This document shows, piece after piece, positions 16,789 through 26,714 of a DNA stretch of 64,000 bases (the stretch's first letter is position 1; each line of letters begins with the position of its first letter). Origin of the DNA: Microcaldota archaeon. GTDB taxonomy: Archaea; Micrarchaeota; Micrarchaeia; Micrarchaeales; Micrarchaeaceae. A program made the translations under genes and the position numbers. The notes under the pieces are model-generated. The model worked only from the letters and a program-made list of their open reading frames with translations. It had not been told where the DNA came from and made no database searches. The stretch is from assembly GCA_021816895.1 (NCBI GenBank), contig JAKAWW010000001.1, forward strand, positions 248,001-312,000. The letters are read 5' to 3'.

Positions 16789-18036
16789 CTATCTTGCAGC
16801 GTATTCTGAAAGCCTTTTCTGCATGAGCATAAGCTTAAGCAATGTGCTATTTAGTATCCATGTCTTCGGGTCTATCGCAAGCCTTGATTTTACCATGTTG
16901 AGCATGTCGTTGAATGTGCTCAGCACTTCCGGCTTGGCCTGCAATGTCTGCCTTACGTGCTCCCTCACGTTCCATACTCCTACTGGCATCAAATACCCTT
17001 CATGCACCTCCCTGAGTATGAGCACAATGGCCTGCTTCTTCATAGCCGACAGTTTCTCCGATACTGCGAGCCTGGCAGCATAGTAGCAGCCCCCTATCTC
17101 GGCATAGGTCTTCCTTCCGGTGAAAGGCTCGTAAGACGAATAAATGGATATGTTGCTGCTGCCCTGGTTCCATATTGTATGCGGGTACCACGCTTCTATT
17201 GACTCGTATTGCCAGTTTCCCGGTATGAAGAATATTAGCCACCTGTTGTCTAGCGCGTTGTTGTAGAATGCATATATCGCGTCAACAGGCTCAAGCTCCT
17301 TTATTGTTTTGAGGTTCTCCTTCGATATGGTGTCATCAACCGCGGTTATGCTCCACCTTGTGGGCACAAAGCGCCTGTTGCCCTTCAGCCCGAACAGGCC
17401 GGCGCTCAGGCCCCGCTGTATCTTAGACACCTCCATGTCCGAATTATATAGCTCCATTATCGCTGTCTTAGCTGTTGCATCGTAATCGAGGCTCAGGCTT
17501 TCAAGCTTCCTGTCGGCCTTGATGTTGTAGAGTTCAAAGCTCTTTATCTCCGCGCTGGGTCCGAAGGGCTGCACCTCGTCCTGCAAAACGAGCTTTGCAA
17601 CAGGCTTCTTCGCAAACTTTACTTCGCTTTCGGCCGAGCGCTCGGCAAGCGCCAGCTCCCTCACAAGCCCCTCCATCCTGCCCGTTTCGACATTGTGCAC
17701 GTTCGTCTTGTACATGCCCCTGACAAGTTTGGAGCGCATGTCCACTATGTCATCAATGCCCATGTATGTCCATCTTTCAGGAGTGGCAAGAAGCGATGTG
17801 TCGCCGAATTCCGGAGGCACCATCGGCCCTATGAACACCTTCGGGTAGCCATAGTTGCCTATGAATATATCTGTAGGCGAGCTGCCCGAAAGCTCCATCC
17901 TCTCTGTGAAAGGAGCGTTCCTGATGTGGTAATAATATCTGAGCAAAGCGGGGTCGCGCATATGCCTATACACGATATCGCTACGCTTGACGTTGCCTAT
18001 TGATTCAAGGTTTTTCAGTATATCGTAGCGCTCCAT
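16789..18036 (-). CDS. NreA-like archaeal DNA repair protein
   Basis: 415 residues. Segments such as GNYGYPKVFIGPM, then SKLVRGMY and NRRFVPTRWSITAVDDTIS are diagnostic of the archaeal Nre family. The N-terminal zinc finger found in many members is absent: the protein starts directly with MERYDILKNLESIG. The C-terminal end QKRLSEYAAR resembles a PCNA-interacting motif, the usual way these proteins attach to PCNA; this is a tentative reading. A 57-residue upstream extension is open but crosses the divergent truD promoter and is rejected. Confidence 0.88.
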   Translation of the reverse strand: MERYDILKNLESIGNVKRSDIVYRHMRDPALLRYYYHIRNAPFTERMELSGSSPTDIFIGNYGYPKVFIGPMVPPEFGDTSLLATPERWTYMGIDDIVDMRSKLVRGMYKTNVHNVETGRMEGLVRELALAERSAESEVKFAKKPVAKLVLQDEVQPFGPSAEIKSFELYNIKADRKLESLSLDYDATAKTAIMELYNSDMEVSKIQRGLSAGLFGLKGNRRFVPTRWSITAVDDTISKENLKTIKELEPVDAIYAFYNNALDNRWLIFFIPGNWQYESIEAWYPHTIWNQGSSNISIYSSYEPFTGRKTYAEIGGCYYAARLAVSEKLSAMKKQAIVLILREVHEGYLMPVGVWNVREHVRQTLQAKPEVLSTFNDMLNMVKSRLAIDPKTWILNSTLLKLMLMQKRLSEYAAR

Positions 18037-18121
18037 GCTTGTATCACAACTAGGTATTGCTATAAAAAATATATAATAACTTTCTTGCAAATATAAAAAG
18101 GCAAAATTGGCAAGTGGAAGA

Positions 18122-19372
18122 ATGCTGACATTGACAAAGTCAAAAAAGGCAAAGGGAACCATAAAGCAGTTTCCCGAGGACTTCATAGTGCAGGAGATCG
18201 CAAGCAACGGTATAGTGCTTGAAACCGGCAGGCGCTATGCCCCCGAAGAGCTAGGCGCGAAGGGCGACGATTCAGGCAAGTTCGCAGTTTTCATAATGCA
18301 GAAGCGCGACTGGAACACCACCCAGGCGCTCAGGGCCATAGCGAAGAAATTCAGGCGCGGGGTTAGGTCGACAGGCTATGCCGGAACAAAGGACAGGTCT
18401 TCTGTTTCAACGCAGCTGTGCAGCATCTACGGCATAAGCCACAGCGCTCTCGATAACATGCATGTCAAGGACATACAGATAAACGGGTCATGGCAGTCAA
18501 GCACAGGGATAAAGCTCGGCATGCTCGGCGGCAACCGGTTCACTATAAAGATACGCGGCACTGGCAAAGAGGGCAACAGCATGATAAGCGCTTCAGCATC
18601 TGAGCTTGACAATTACGGATTATTCCCAAACTATTTCGGCGAACAGAGGTTTGGGGCGAGGGACAACAATCTCCAGATAGGGCTAGCAATGCTAAAGGGC
18701 GATTTTGAAGGCGCGGCGATGCTCTACCTTTCAGATTCAAGCAATGAGCTCAGCGCCGATGCGGTGGAAGCAAGGCAGCGCCTCGCGGAAGAGCGCGATT
18801 TCAAGAAGGCTCTGGAGTATTTCCCGCGCTACCTCAAATACGAAAGGCTTATGATAGAATACCTCTCGCTCTATCCAGGAAACTATGCAAACGCAATAAG
18901 GCGCCTTCCGCGCACGCTTTCGCTGATGTTCGTGCATTCAGTAGAAGATGCGATATTCAACGCTGAGCTGGACAAAAGGCTAGAAGAAGGCGTGATTCAC
19001 GCGGTTGAGGGCGACACCGTGTGTAAGGCAAGCGGCATGTTCTACGACCTCTCAAGCATGTCTTTGCTGGAAAGCAGCAACAGCACCGGAATGCTTCCTG
19101 TTGCAAGCATACTGGGCTACGATTCGAAACCAAACGAATTTGAAAAATCCGCCCTGGAGCAGTACGGGCTGAAGCTTGAAGACTTCAAGATGCCTAGCAT
19201 GCCAGAGCTGAACTGCAAGGGAGCTTACAGGGTGCTCTTTGCCCCTTATAAAGGCCTGGAGCACGCTGAAATTGAGGATGGCAATTCTGCTGTGCTCTCT
19301 TTCTCGTTGCCGCCAGGCTCCTATGCTACCGTGTTCCTCAACGAGTTCATAGAGCACATATCTGCTACATGA
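18122..19372 (+). CDS. truD: tRNA pseudouridine(13) synthase
   Basis: 416 residues. The catalytic Asp motif is [14 protein letters not shown], with further family blocks [13 protein letters not shown] at the N-terminus and NYFGEQRFG. TruD isomerises U13 in tRNAs. I start at the ATG at 18122; an in-frame TTG lies 15 bases upstream. A TATA-like ATAAAAAATATATAATA at 18062-18078 serves this gene, divergent from nreA. The 3' end overlaps dnaJ (convergent) by 8 bases. Confidence 0.93.
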   Translation: MLTLTKSKKAKGTIKQFPEDFIVQEIASNGIVLETGRRYAPEELGAKGDDSGKFAVFIMQKRDWNTTQALRAIAKKFRRGVRSTGYAGTKDRSSVSTQLCSIYGISHSALDNMHVKDIQINGSWQSSTGIKLGMLGGNRFTIKIRGTGKEGNSMISASASELDNYGLFPNYFGEQRFGARDNNLQIGLAMLKGDFEGAAMLYLSDSSNELSADAVEARQRLAEERDFKKALEYFPRYLKYERLMIEYLSLYPGNYANAIRRLPRTLSLMFVHSVEDAIFNAELDKRLEEGVIHAVEGDTVCKASGMFYDLSSMSLLESSNSTGMLPVASILGYDSKPNEFEKSALEQYGLKLEDFKMPSMPELNCKGAYRVLFAPYKGLEHAEIEDGNSAVLSFSLPPGSYATVFLNEFIEHISAT

Positions 19373-20465
19373 ACCAGTGCTTCTTCTTTTCCGAGTCTAT
19401 GTCTGCGAACTTCCTTATAAGCTCTTTCTGCTCCTTCGAGATGTGCTGAGGTATGTCTGCAACAAGCGTTATGATTTCGTCGCCTCGCTTTCCGCTGCGG
19501 AACGAAGGCATGCCTGCTCCTTTCATCGTGACCTTGGTGCCGTTCTGCGTGCCCTCCTCTACGCGTATCTTTTTGCTGCCTTCAAGCGTCGGTGCTTCGA
19601 TCTCTCCTCCTAATATCATTATGTGCAGAGGCACTTTCTGCGTCACATATACGTCATTCCCGTTCCTTTCGAACCTGTCGTTCTCCTCTATTGCGACCTC
19701 AACGTAAAGATCACCGGTGCGGTCTGCTCCATAGTCTCCCATGCCTTTCACGCGCAGCCTCGTGCCATTCTCAATGCCAGGAGGTATCCTGACTTCTATC
19801 TTGTCCTCTTTCTGCACCCTGCCTGCGCCGTTGCAAACCCTGCATGCCTTTTCATAGAGCTTGCCGCTTCCTCTGCACTTGGGGCACGTGCTTACTGTCT
19901 GCATTATGCCGAACGGGGTGCGCCTCGTCTGCCTCACGCTGCCAGTGCCGTTGCACATGTCGCACTTCACTACCCTGCTTCCCGGCTCGTGGCCCGTGCC
20001 ATTGCAGTGCTCGCACATCTTAGAATGCCTTACGCTTATGAGCCTGCTTGTCCCGTGCGCAGCTTCTTCCAATGTGATGCTTGCCCTGGCAAGTATGTCA
20101 TTGCCTGCGTCGTAGCCGCCTTTTGGCGAGAACCCGAATATGTTTTCGAAAATGTCGCCGCCAAAGCCTCCCATGTTGCCGAAGATGTCATTGAAGACGC
20201 TTTCAAAGTCGAAGCCCCTGAATATGTCATCGGGGCTGTATCTCTGGCTGAAGCCTTCTGGGCCGAACGCGTCGTACTGCTTGCGCTTCTCCGGATCGCT
20301 GAGCACGGCGTAAGCCTCGTTTATCTCTTTGAACTTCTCTTCAGCCCCTGGGTCCTTGTTCCTGTCTGGGTGGTACTTAAGCGCCAGGTCCCTGTACGCC
20401 CTTTTTATGTCATCTATGCTCGCGCCCTTGCCTACTCCGAGCACTTCATAGTAATCCTTTGCCAT
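19365..20465 (-). CDS. dnaJ: Chaperone DnaJ (type I)
   Basis: 366 residues: J domain with HPD ([13 protein letters not shown]), G/F-rich linker ([13 protein letters not shown]), four zinc-finger repeats ([32 protein letters not shown]) and the C-terminal substrate domains. It stimulates DnaK. Last gene of the regulator-grpE-dnaK-dnaJ run, 13 bases after dnaK. Confidence 0.97.
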   Translation of the reverse strand: MAKDYYEVLGVGKGASIDDIKRAYRDLALKYHPDRNKDPGAEEKFKEINEAYAVLSDPEKRKQYDAFGPEGFSQRYSPDDIFRGFDFESVFNDIFGNMGGFGGDIFENIFGFSPKGGYDAGNDILARASITLEEAAHGTSRLISVRHSKMCEHCNGTGHEPGSRVVKCDMCNGTGSVRQTRRTPFGIMQTVSTCPKCRGSGKLYEKACRVCNGAGRVQKEDKIEVRIPPGIENGTRLRVKGMGDYGADRTGDLYVEVAIEENDRFERNGNDVYVTQKVPLHIMILGGEIEAPTLEGSKKIRVEEGTQNGTKVTMKGAGMPSFRSGKRGDEIITLVADIPQHISKEQKELIRKFADIDSEKKKHWFM

Positions 20466-20478
20466 CTCGCTTACCTAC

Positions 20479-22332
20479 TTATTTTTGCACCTTGAAATCA
20501 GCGTCCGTCGCGCCTGCATCCCCGCCGCTTTGGGCGCCCTGGCCATCTCCTATATCAGAGCCTGCGCCTCCGCCCTGGCCTGCAGCACTGCCCTTGTATA
20601 TTGAGCCGCCAACCTCTTCAAGCGCGCTTTTGAGCTCTTCAGTCTTGGCCTTTATCTTTTCAAAGTCGTCGCCCTTGATCAACTCATCAAGCTCCTTCTT
20701 CGCGTTCTCCACCTTTTCCTTTATGTCTGAAGGGATCTTGTCCTTGTACTCTTCGAGCGTGCGCTCCGCCGTATATACCATCGATTCCGCGCCGTTCCTT
20801 ATCTCTATCTGTTCCCTTATTTTTTTGTCCTCCTCTTCGAAGCGCTTTGCATCTTCCATCTTCTTGTCAATCTCTTCCTTGCTCATCTTGTGCGGCGCAA
20901 CTATATCCATGCTTTGCGCTTTGCCGGTAGCCTTGTCCTTTGCGGTAACGTGCAGTATGCCATTGGAATCTATATCGAAAGTGACTTCCACTTGCGGTAC
21001 GCCTCTCCTTGAAGGAGGTATTCCTGTGAGCGTAAACCTGCCAAGGTCTATGTTATCCTTTGCGAGCGGCCTCTCGCCCTGAACTACGTGTATGTCAACG
21101 CTGGTCTGGAAATCCTCCGCTGTCGTGAATATCTGCGATTTTTTTATCGGTATTGTGGTATTGCGCTCTATCAAAGGTGTCGAAACGCCGCCAAGCGTCT
21201 CTATGCCCAGCGTGAGCGGCGTCACATCAAGGAGCACAATGTCCTTCACTTCACCGGTCAGCACGCCAGCCTGTATCGCAGCGCCAAGTGCTACTGCTTC
21301 CATAGGATCAACGCCGCGCTCTATCTTCTTGCCAAGCAGCTGCTCAACATACCTCTGCACTATAGGCATTCGCGTGGGCCCGCCTATGAGTATGACCTTG
21401 TCAAGCTGGTTCGGCTCTAGCTTGGCGTCTTTAAGTGCTTGCGTGATGGGCTTTGCCGTCCTCTCTACTATGGGCAGCACAAGGCTCTCGAGCTTTGCCC
21501 TGGTAAGCGTGTAGTTGAAATGTATTGGCGTGCCTTTCTTGTCTTGGGCTATGAAAGGCAGGTTTATGTCAGTTGACAGCACCGTGGAGAGCTCTATCTT
21601 GGCCTTTTCGCCTGCTTCCCTGAGCCTCTGCATGGCCTGAGTATCCGCGCTAACATCAATGCCGTATTTTGATTTTACCTCGTCTGCAAGGAATTTTACG
21701 ATTGTGTTGTCCATGTCTGTGCCGCCAAGCTGCGTGTCCCCGTTTGTTGACTTGACTTCGAATACGCCCTTGCCGAATTCCATAATCGTGACGTCAAGGG
21801 TGCCGCCTCCAAAATCGTATACAAGTATCTTCATCTCCCTGTCCGATTTGTCCAGCCCGTATGCAAGGCACGCAGCAGTGGGCTCGTTTACAAGCCTTAC
21901 TACCTCCAGGCCTGCTATCTCTCCCGCGTCTTTTGTTGCCTGCCTCTGGTTGTCGTTGAAATATGCAGGCACTGTTATTACCGCTTTGGACACTTCTTCG
22001 CCAAGGTATGCTTCGGCATCGTGTTTTATCTTCTGCAGAAGCATGGCTGAAAGCTCCTGAGGCTTGTACTCCTTTTCGTATATCTTGTACCTGTAGTCAG
22101 TGCCCATCTTCCTTTTGAATGCTGTTACTGTGCCGTCCGGGTTTGCCACCGCTTGCCTCCTTGCGGGCTCTCCTACAAGCCTCTGTCCGTCTTTTGTAAA
22201 TGCAACATAGCTTGGAAACGCCTTTCCGTAAAGGGTCGTGCCCTCCCCGCTTGGTATTATGATCGGCCTGCCGCCTTCAAGGACTGCAGCTGCACTGTTG
22301 CTCGTACCTAAATCTATTCCTATTATCTTCAT
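20479..22332 (-). CDS. dnaK: Chaperone DnaK (Hsp70)
   Basis: 617 residues: ATPase domain starting [17 protein letters not shown] with [13 protein letters not shown], substrate-binding domain, helical lid and a Gly/Asp-rich tail. GGTGAT lies 5 bases before the chosen ATG; an in-frame upstream start adds four residues. Archaeal hsp70 systems are thought to be bacterial acquisitions; here the whole DnaK/DnaJ/GrpE machine is kept together. Confidence 0.97.
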   Translation of the reverse strand: MKIIGIDLGTSNSAAAVLEGGRPIIIPSGEGTTLYGKAFPSYVAFTKDGQRLVGEPARRQAVANPDGTVTAFKRKMGTDYRYKIYEKEYKPQELSAMLLQKIKHDAEAYLGEEVSKAVITVPAYFNDNQRQATKDAGEIAGLEVVRLVNEPTAACLAYGLDKSDREMKILVYDFGGGTLDVTIMEFGKGVFEVKSTNGDTQLGGTDMDNTIVKFLADEVKSKYGIDVSADTQAMQRLREAGEKAKIELSTVLSTDINLPFIAQDKKGTPIHFNYTLTRAKLESLVLPIVERTAKPITQALKDAKLEPNQLDKVILIGGPTRMPIVQRYVEQLLGKKIERGVDPMEAVALGAAIQAGVLTGEVKDIVLLDVTPLTLGIETLGGVSTPLIERNTTIPIKKSQIFTTAEDFQTSVDIHVVQGERPLAKDNIDLGRFTLTGIPPSRRGVPQVEVTFDIDSNGILHVTAKDKATGKAQSMDIVAPHKMSKEEIDKKMEDAKRFEEEDKKIREQIEIRNGAESMVYTAERTLEEYKDKIPSDIKEKVENAKKELDELIKGDDFEKIKAKTEELKSALEEVGGSIYKGSAAGQGGGAGSDIGDGQGAQSGGDAGATDADFKVQK

Positions 22333-22375
22333 TCCTATCACCATAATTTTCTATTGTTGTTTAAGCATGAATAAG

Positions 22376-23047
22376 CTACCCATTAAGGCTGGCATCTCCC
22401 TTATTGCTATTTGAGTCGCCGCTGTCGTTGCCTTTTCCACTGTCCTTTTTGGACTTCTTGGATATTATAACGCTTGCCGGCCTTATGAGCTTGCTGTTCA
22501 TCTTATAACCTTTCTTTACCACGTCAAGTATCATGCCGTCGTCGCTGTTGCTTTCCTTTACCATTATTATTTCATGCACATACGGATCAAATTTGCCATC
22601 CGCCTTTATCTCTTCAAGGCCTTCCTTCTTCAGCGTGTCCATCATATTGGAATAAACCATCTCTACCCCCTTTACCACAGCATCTTCTGCATCTGTGCTG
22701 CTGTTTCCACCTGTGTGGGCGCCGCTGTTTATCGCCATTATCGCTAATTCAAATTCATCAAGCACAGGCAGGAGATCCCTTACAAGTTCCACCTTGCCTG
22801 TTTCCTTTGCCGCCTCTATGTCGTTCCTGGCCCTTTTTTTGTAGTTGTCAAATTCTGCTGCAAGCCTTAGCAGCCTCTCCTTCATCTCTGCCGCATTATC
22901 TTCGCCATTTTTTGCTTCTGCTGCATTCTCCTTTTTGTTGTCTGCCTTGCCATCAGCTGCCTGGTGCACTTCCGCATTTTCATTTGCGCTTGGCGCCTTC
23001 TCGTTCTGAGTGCCCTTGCTTTCGTTGTTTTTGCCTTCTCCGCTCAT
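22376..23047 (-). CDS. grpE: Nucleotide exchange factor GrpE
   Basis: 223 residues. The first 70 are low-complexity Glu/Lys/Asn/Ala. Then comes the GrpE dimerisation helix (RLLRLAAEFDNYKKRARND) and head domain (FDPYVHEIIM, then VVKKGYKMNSKLIRPASVII). The C-terminal tail is Lys/Ser/Asp/Gly-rich. The chosen ATG has AGGT at good spacing and follows the regulator stop by 4 bases. Confidence 0.93.
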   Translation of the reverse strand: MSGEGKNNESKGTQNEKAPSANENAEVHQAADGKADNKKENAAEAKNGEDNAAEMKERLLRLAAEFDNYKKRARNDIEAAKETGKVELVRDLLPVLDEFELAIMAINSGAHTGGNSSTDAEDAVVKGVEMVYSNMMDTLKKEGLEEIKADGKFDPYVHEIIMVKESNSDDGMILDVVKKGYKMNSKLIRPASVIISKKSKKDSGKGNDSGDSNSNKGDASLNG

Positions 23048-23051
23048 GAAA

Positions 23052-23447
23052 TTACCTCTTGCTTTTGGGGCTTTTTGCCAGCTGCCTGTCAAGCTCCTTG
23101 GCGAAATCTAGCATGCGCTGCATCTCCCTGTCTATGTCATATTCCATCTCCTCTATGAGCGATGACATGTTCGGCCCCCTGAACATATATTTCCTGCCCT
23201 TTCTCACGACAAGGCCCGCATCTATGAACCTATTGAGATGGTATATCACGGTGCTCCGTGCCACGTTTTCAAACTTGAGCTCAGAGCTTGATATGCTTTT
23301 GTTCTGGTTTGCCGCCTTTATGAACTTCTTTAGCAGGTCCTCTTCAATATCGCTGTCAAGGTCAAGAACGTTGCAGAACCATCTTATTATGCTTTCCGGA
23401 GTGTCGCTGCGCGGCCTCTCCACGCTCCTGATTACTATCTTCCCCAT
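23052..23447 (-). CDS. Winged-helix regulator heading the dnaK operon
   Basis: 131 residues. An acidic N-terminal region is followed by a winged HTH (VARSTVIYHLNRFIDAGLVVRKGRKYMFRG, residues about 60-92) and a long C-terminal helix likely used for dimerisation. As first gene of the grpE-dnaK-dnaJ operon, divergent from hsp20 across a region with an inverted repeat, it is a strong candidate heat-shock regulator. This role is inferred from position; sequence resemblance is only to the general ArsR/PadR-like fold. The transcript is predicted leaderless. Confidence 0.8.
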   Translation of the reverse strand: MGKIVIRSVERPRSDTPESIIRWFCNVLDLDSDIEEDLLKKFIKAANQNKSISSSELKFENVARSTVIYHLNRFIDAGLVVRKGRKYMFRGPNMSSLIEEMEYDIDREMQRMLDFAKELDRQLAKSPKSKR

Positions 23448-23461
23448 GATGATATATTTTG

Positions 23462-23508
23462 TTCAATAAGATTTAAATATCTTTTGTTTTATATAAATAA
23501 TTATTGAA
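23462..23508. promoter_or_regulatory. Divergent heat-shock promoters with inverted-repeat operator candidate
   Basis: TTCAATAA (23462-23469) and TTATTGAA (23501-23508) form an 8-bp inverted repeat. Between them lie a minus-strand TATA (AAGATATTTAAATC) for the dnaK operon and a plus-strand TATA (TTTATATAAATA) for hsp20. A dimer bound here could block both promoters. Confidence 0.55.
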
Positions 23509-23542
23509 AGGTCAAAAAATATTTGACAATAAGGGTGATAGC

Positions 23543-23998
23543 ATGAAAAGCAAGAAAAACGTAATAGTGGCGTCTCCGGGGTGGATAGATGATCCGTTCA
23601 GGGCATTTACCACACTGGTGCGCGAGCCTCTCTTTGAGTACCCTAAAAGGCTCAGGGAGATGCTGAACGAAGGGTACGAGATGCCAAGGGTAGACGTAAT
23701 TGACAAGGGCGCATCGTTCCACGTAAAGGTCGACATGCCTGATGTGGACAAGAAGGACATAAGGCTCAAAGTAACAGACAACACCATAACTGTCAAGGCT
23801 TCGAAGACCGAGCAGAAAGAGGACAGCGGCTCAGGCTACTATGCCCGCGAGAGATCTTCGATAGGCTTCTACCGCGTAGTCGAGATGCCCGAAGCAGTGA
23901 AAGGCAGCACAGCAAAGGCGAAATATGAGAACGGCACGCTCACCATAGACGTGCAAAAAGAGAAACCAAAGGAAGAATCTGAAGTAAAAGTAGAATAA
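23543..23998 (+). CDS. Small heat-shock protein (Hsp20/alpha-crystallin)
   Basis: 151 residues with an alpha-crystallin domain (PRVDVIDKGASFHVKVDMPDVDKKDI at about residues 50-75 region) and the conserved YENGTLTI end motif, then a Lys/Glu-rich tail. GGGTGAT lies directly before the ATG at 23543; an earlier in-frame start at 23504 is too near the TATA box. Divergent from the dnaK operon and probably co-regulated. Confidence 0.93.
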   Translation: MKSKKNVIVASPGWIDDPFRAFTTLVREPLFEYPKRLREMLNEGYEMPRVDVIDKGASFHVKVDMPDVDKKDIRLKVTDNTITVKASKTEQKEDSGSGYYARERSSIGFYRVVEMPEAVKGSTAKAKYENGTLTIDVQKEKPKEESEVKVE

Positions 23999-24069
23999 TT
24001 TGCGTAAACGGCGCGGCACCGTTGATAATGTGCTTCTTTAAGCTCCGGGCCGCGCTGCCCGCGTTTAGT

Positions 24070-24396
24070 TTATGCCTTTCCGCCTCCTTTCAATTCCTGC
24101 TGCATCTTGCGCACACTGAATATCTTGTAATAGTTGTCTATGTCCTTCTTGTCGTGCGCCTTCTGGCTTGTGCTTTCTTCCCTTGGGCTAACTGCCAGGC
24201 CTGATGTTACTGTAAGCCTGGTGCCCTCTACCTCTATTGTCATGTTGTTTATCCTTATGCTTCTTACGGCGCTGGAAGAGTCCTTGCTTGCCGTGCGCAG
24301 CATCTCTGCAACATGAGGCATGCGGTACTGTGCCGTGCTCTGTGGCTGTGCCTCCTTTCTGAGCATATAGTTGTAGTATTCTGTAGTTCCTTCCAT
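24070..24396 (-). CDS. Hypothetical protein, 108 aa
   Basis: Hydrophilic protein starting MEGTTEYYNYMLRKEAQPQ. The centre forms beta strands (VRSIRINNMTIEVEGTRLTV) and the end is basic and Gly-rich. A TATA-like GTTTAAATATCAG on the minus strand lies just upstream at about 24422-24434. Family not recognised. It lies between hsp20 (convergent) and the NFACT gene. Confidence 0.6.
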   Translation of the reverse strand: MEGTTEYYNYMLRKEAQPQSTAQYRMPHVAEMLRTASKDSSSAVRSIRINNMTIEVEGTRLTVTSGLAVSPREESTSQKAHDKKDIDNYYKIFSVRKMQQELKGGGKA

Positions 24397-24465
24397 GTAA
24401 ATCAGGATATAGCGCGCCTACTGATATTTAAACGTTTTGTTTTGTTTAAATTGTCTAAACGCCGT

Positions 24466-25260
24466 TCAAATTTTTGCAGGCCCAGAATGCGCCTTAACGC
24501 TGAAATCCCCTGCCGGCAAATTTCTCATTATATAATCTATGTCAGGGTAATTGAGCGCTTTGCCCACCATCTTTGCGGCATCGGATTTTTTTGCATTGCC
24601 TTGCGATATCGCAACATATGCCACTTTGTGCTCTGCCCTCTCGAAAGTCTTTTTTGGGACAACATTGAGCCTGCTGTTGTCTGTGAAAGCTACAAGTCCC
24701 AGCTCAACGCTCTTGAACCACTTGCGCTCGCCCTTGAGCAGAAAGCTGCCCGTTCCAAGCGAGCCCTTGTTTGTGGATTTGCTCACCTGCTCGCGCTTCA
24801 GCATGTAAACGTCGATGCTGCTCAGCATGCGCTCCCACGCGCTCGAATAGCAGGCCGCGAACTGCGCAGCTTCCTCCTTTGATGCCTCGCCAGCACTTGT
24901 GCCGTTTTTGAGTATCACGGCCGAAGCGCCAAAAATGTCTGCGTGGAAAAACAGATCTTGTTCTTCAAAGTGCCTTGCGTTGAGCAGCTCGTTCTGCTGC
25001 GCGTCACGCCCTCCTATGACAAGAAAACCTTCGCTTGTGAAGAACCAGTGGAATTTTTCGTACCACTCCTTTGCCACAATTTTTACTATTGATTTTTTTT
25101 GATCGGTAAGGCTGTGCTTTTTCAACTCTTCCAGCTTTTTCTCCAGATCCTTTACCGCCTTCTCCGCGCCGGCCTTTTTCATAGCGAGCTTCTTTGCCTT
25201 CTTGTAATAGTTGTCCGCGTTTTGCTGTGCAGAAACAGTAAAGTCAATCTTCGCTTCCAT
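24466..25260 (-). CDS. NFACT-R domain protein (RqcH/Tae2 C-terminal half only)
   Basis: 264 residues. Residues 1-50 are a Lys-rich coiled coil; after that comes the NFACT RNA-binding region (EKFHWFFTSEGFLVIGGRDAQQNE, in part) with DLFFHADIFGASAVILKNG. Full-length archaeal RqcH, which adds or handles C-terminal tails on stalled nascent chains, is around 600-700 residues and carries an NFACT-N and HhH module first; those are missing here and the coiled coil begins at the Met. Eight bases separate it from secE upstream. Confidence 0.85.
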   Translation of the reverse strand: MEAKIDFTVSAQQNADNYYKKAKKLAMKKAGAEKAVKDLEKKLEELKKHSLTDQKKSIVKIVAKEWYEKFHWFFTSEGFLVIGGRDAQQNELLNARHFEEQDLFFHADIFGASAVILKNGTSAGEASKEEAAQFAACYSSAWERMLSSIDVYMLKREQVSKSTNKGSLGTGSFLLKGERKWFKSVELGLVAFTDNSRLNVVPKKTFERAEHKVAYVAISQGNAKKSDAAKMVGKALNYPDIDYIMRNLPAGDFSVKAHSGPAKI

Positions 25261-25268
25261 GCCATTGC

Positions 25269-25466
25269 CTATACAAACACGAATGAGCCGGTAACAAGCA
25301 GCGATATCACTACCGCTATAGCAAGGCCCAGAAAGCCCAGCAGCAGTATCCCTATTATTATGAGCTTAGCGCTTCTGTCGAATTCTTCCGTGGTGGGCTT
25401 GTAGCTCACGCTGAGCACGTGCCTTGAATTGTCTATGAACTGGTTGAACTTTTCCTTCAGGGACAT
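25269..25466 (-). CDS. secE: Preprotein translocase subunit SecE (Sec61 gamma)
   Basis: 65 residues: amphipathic N-terminal helix (FNQFIDNSRHVLSVSYKPT), then one transmembrane helix (IIIGILLLGFLGLAIAVVI). GGTG lies 7 bases before the chosen ATG. In many archaea secE precedes nusG; here it precedes the NFACT-R gene. SecE clamps the SecY channel. Confidence 0.9.
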   Translation of the reverse strand: MSLKEKFNQFIDNSRHVLSVSYKPTTEEFDRSAKLIIIGILLLGFLGLAIAVVISLLVTGSFVFV

Positions 25467-25553
25467 CTTTGCGCACCGCATCGCAAGCTTTTATAAAACT
25501 TGGCGAAACAGCTTTATAAATATATATGTTTTGATGGCATTCCGGTGTGACCG

Positions 25554-26714
25554 ATGGAATTCGACTATATAGAGCTGCATTACGGTGAAATATGGCTCAG
25601 GGGCAAGAACAGGCCAGCTTTCATAAGCATGCTGATGCGCAACGTAAAGCGCGCACTTGATGGCGAGACTTACAGCAGTGTGGTAAATACGGGCGACAGG
25701 CTGCTCGTCAAGCTGAGCGCTGATTCAAGCATAAGCTCAATCCTTTCAAGGCTGGGATACGTGTTCGGGATAAGCTGGTATGCCCCGTCAGCATTGGTAC
25801 GCAGCAGCTTGGCGAGCATAATAAAGAATGCTGACTTGCTTGCCGGAGCTTCAGGCATAAGTTCTCTCAAAATTGTAGCACACCGCAGCGTGAAGAACAC
25901 GCGCTTCGATTCAAAGGCGATTGTTAGCGCATTCCTCAAAAATAGCGGCAAGCTGCATTTCACGCCAGATAAGTATGCAAGCGACAAGCTGTTCATAAAT
26001 GTCACAAAGATCGGCACGCTGGTGCACATAAACAAAATCAAAGGGCTCGGCGGCCTGCCGGTGGGTGTTTCGGGCAAGGCGGTTGTGCTGCTTTCCGGCG
26101 GCATAGACTCGCCAGTGGCAGCGTACATGGCGATGAAACGCGGCATAGATCCGATATATGTGCACATGCACGCGCTGCAAAGCAACGAAGAGGCAAAAGC
26201 CTCGAAGATAGGTAGGCTTGTAGCTATACTGTCAAGCTATTCCGGCAGTCAAAAAGTTTATTACGTGCCATCGCACATATTCCAGTCGCACGTGCTCAAG
26301 GCAGGCAGCAGATACGGAAGGTATGAAACGATAGTGTTCAAAAGGTTCCTCTTCAGGCTTGCGGAGCGCATAGCCTCAAGCGAGCATGCAAGTTCCATAG
26401 TGACCGGCGAAAGCATAGGCCAGGTATCATCGCAAACTATAGAAAACATGAGCGCGTCATCGCATAGCATCGGCACCTTTATACTTAGGCCGCTGATATC
26501 CATGGACAAGGACGAGATAATAGGAATCGCGAAGCGCATAGGCACCTTCGATACCTCAATAATAAAATACAGGGACGTGTGCTCAATAAACGCAATGAAC
26601 CCCAAAACGAAGTCGACCCCTGGCCTTATAGACAAGATATTTTCGGCAGCCAACTTGGAGGAAGCGCTCGATCTTTCCATGGGCAGGGCTTCTATTGTTT
26701 CTGATAGCCAGTAA
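25554..26714 (+). CDS. thiI: tRNA 4-thiouridine synthase ThiI
   Basis: 386 residues: N-terminal ferredoxin-like domain, THUMP domain and a PP-loop ATPase (VLLSGGIDSPVAAYMAMKRG) near residue 180. There is no C-terminal rhodanese domain, as in other archaeal forms; Cys in YRDVCSINAM is a candidate sulfur carrier. It makes s4U in tRNA. The 3' end overlaps the convergent RIO1 gene by 23 bases. Confidence 0.93.
   Translation: MEFDYIELHYGEIWLRGKNRPAFISMLMRNVKRALDGETYSSVVNTGDRLLVKLSADSSISSILSRLGYVFGISWYAPSALVRSSLASIIKNADLLAGASGISSLKIVAHRSVKNTRFDSKAIVSAFLKNSGKLHFTPDKYASDKLFINVTKIGTLVHINKIKGLGGLPVGVSGKAVVLLSGGIDSPVAAYMAMKRGIDPIYVHMHALQSNEEAKASKIGRLVAILSSYSGSQKVYYVPSHIFQSHVLKAGSRYGRYETIVFKRFLFRLAERIASSEHASSIVTGESIGQVSSQTIENMSASSHSIGTFILRPLISMDKDEIIGIAKRIGTFDTSIIKYRDVCSINAMNPKTKSTPGLIDKIFSAANLEEALDLSMGRASIVSDSQ

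Noticed and set aside
18037-18207. 57-residue extension of the NreA-like protein
   Set aside because: It would cross the truD promoter and start, is hydrophobic and not family-like.
19623-20495. 290-codon plus-strand frame opposite dnaJ
   Set aside because: Antisense to a complete dnaJ with all motifs; no start signals.
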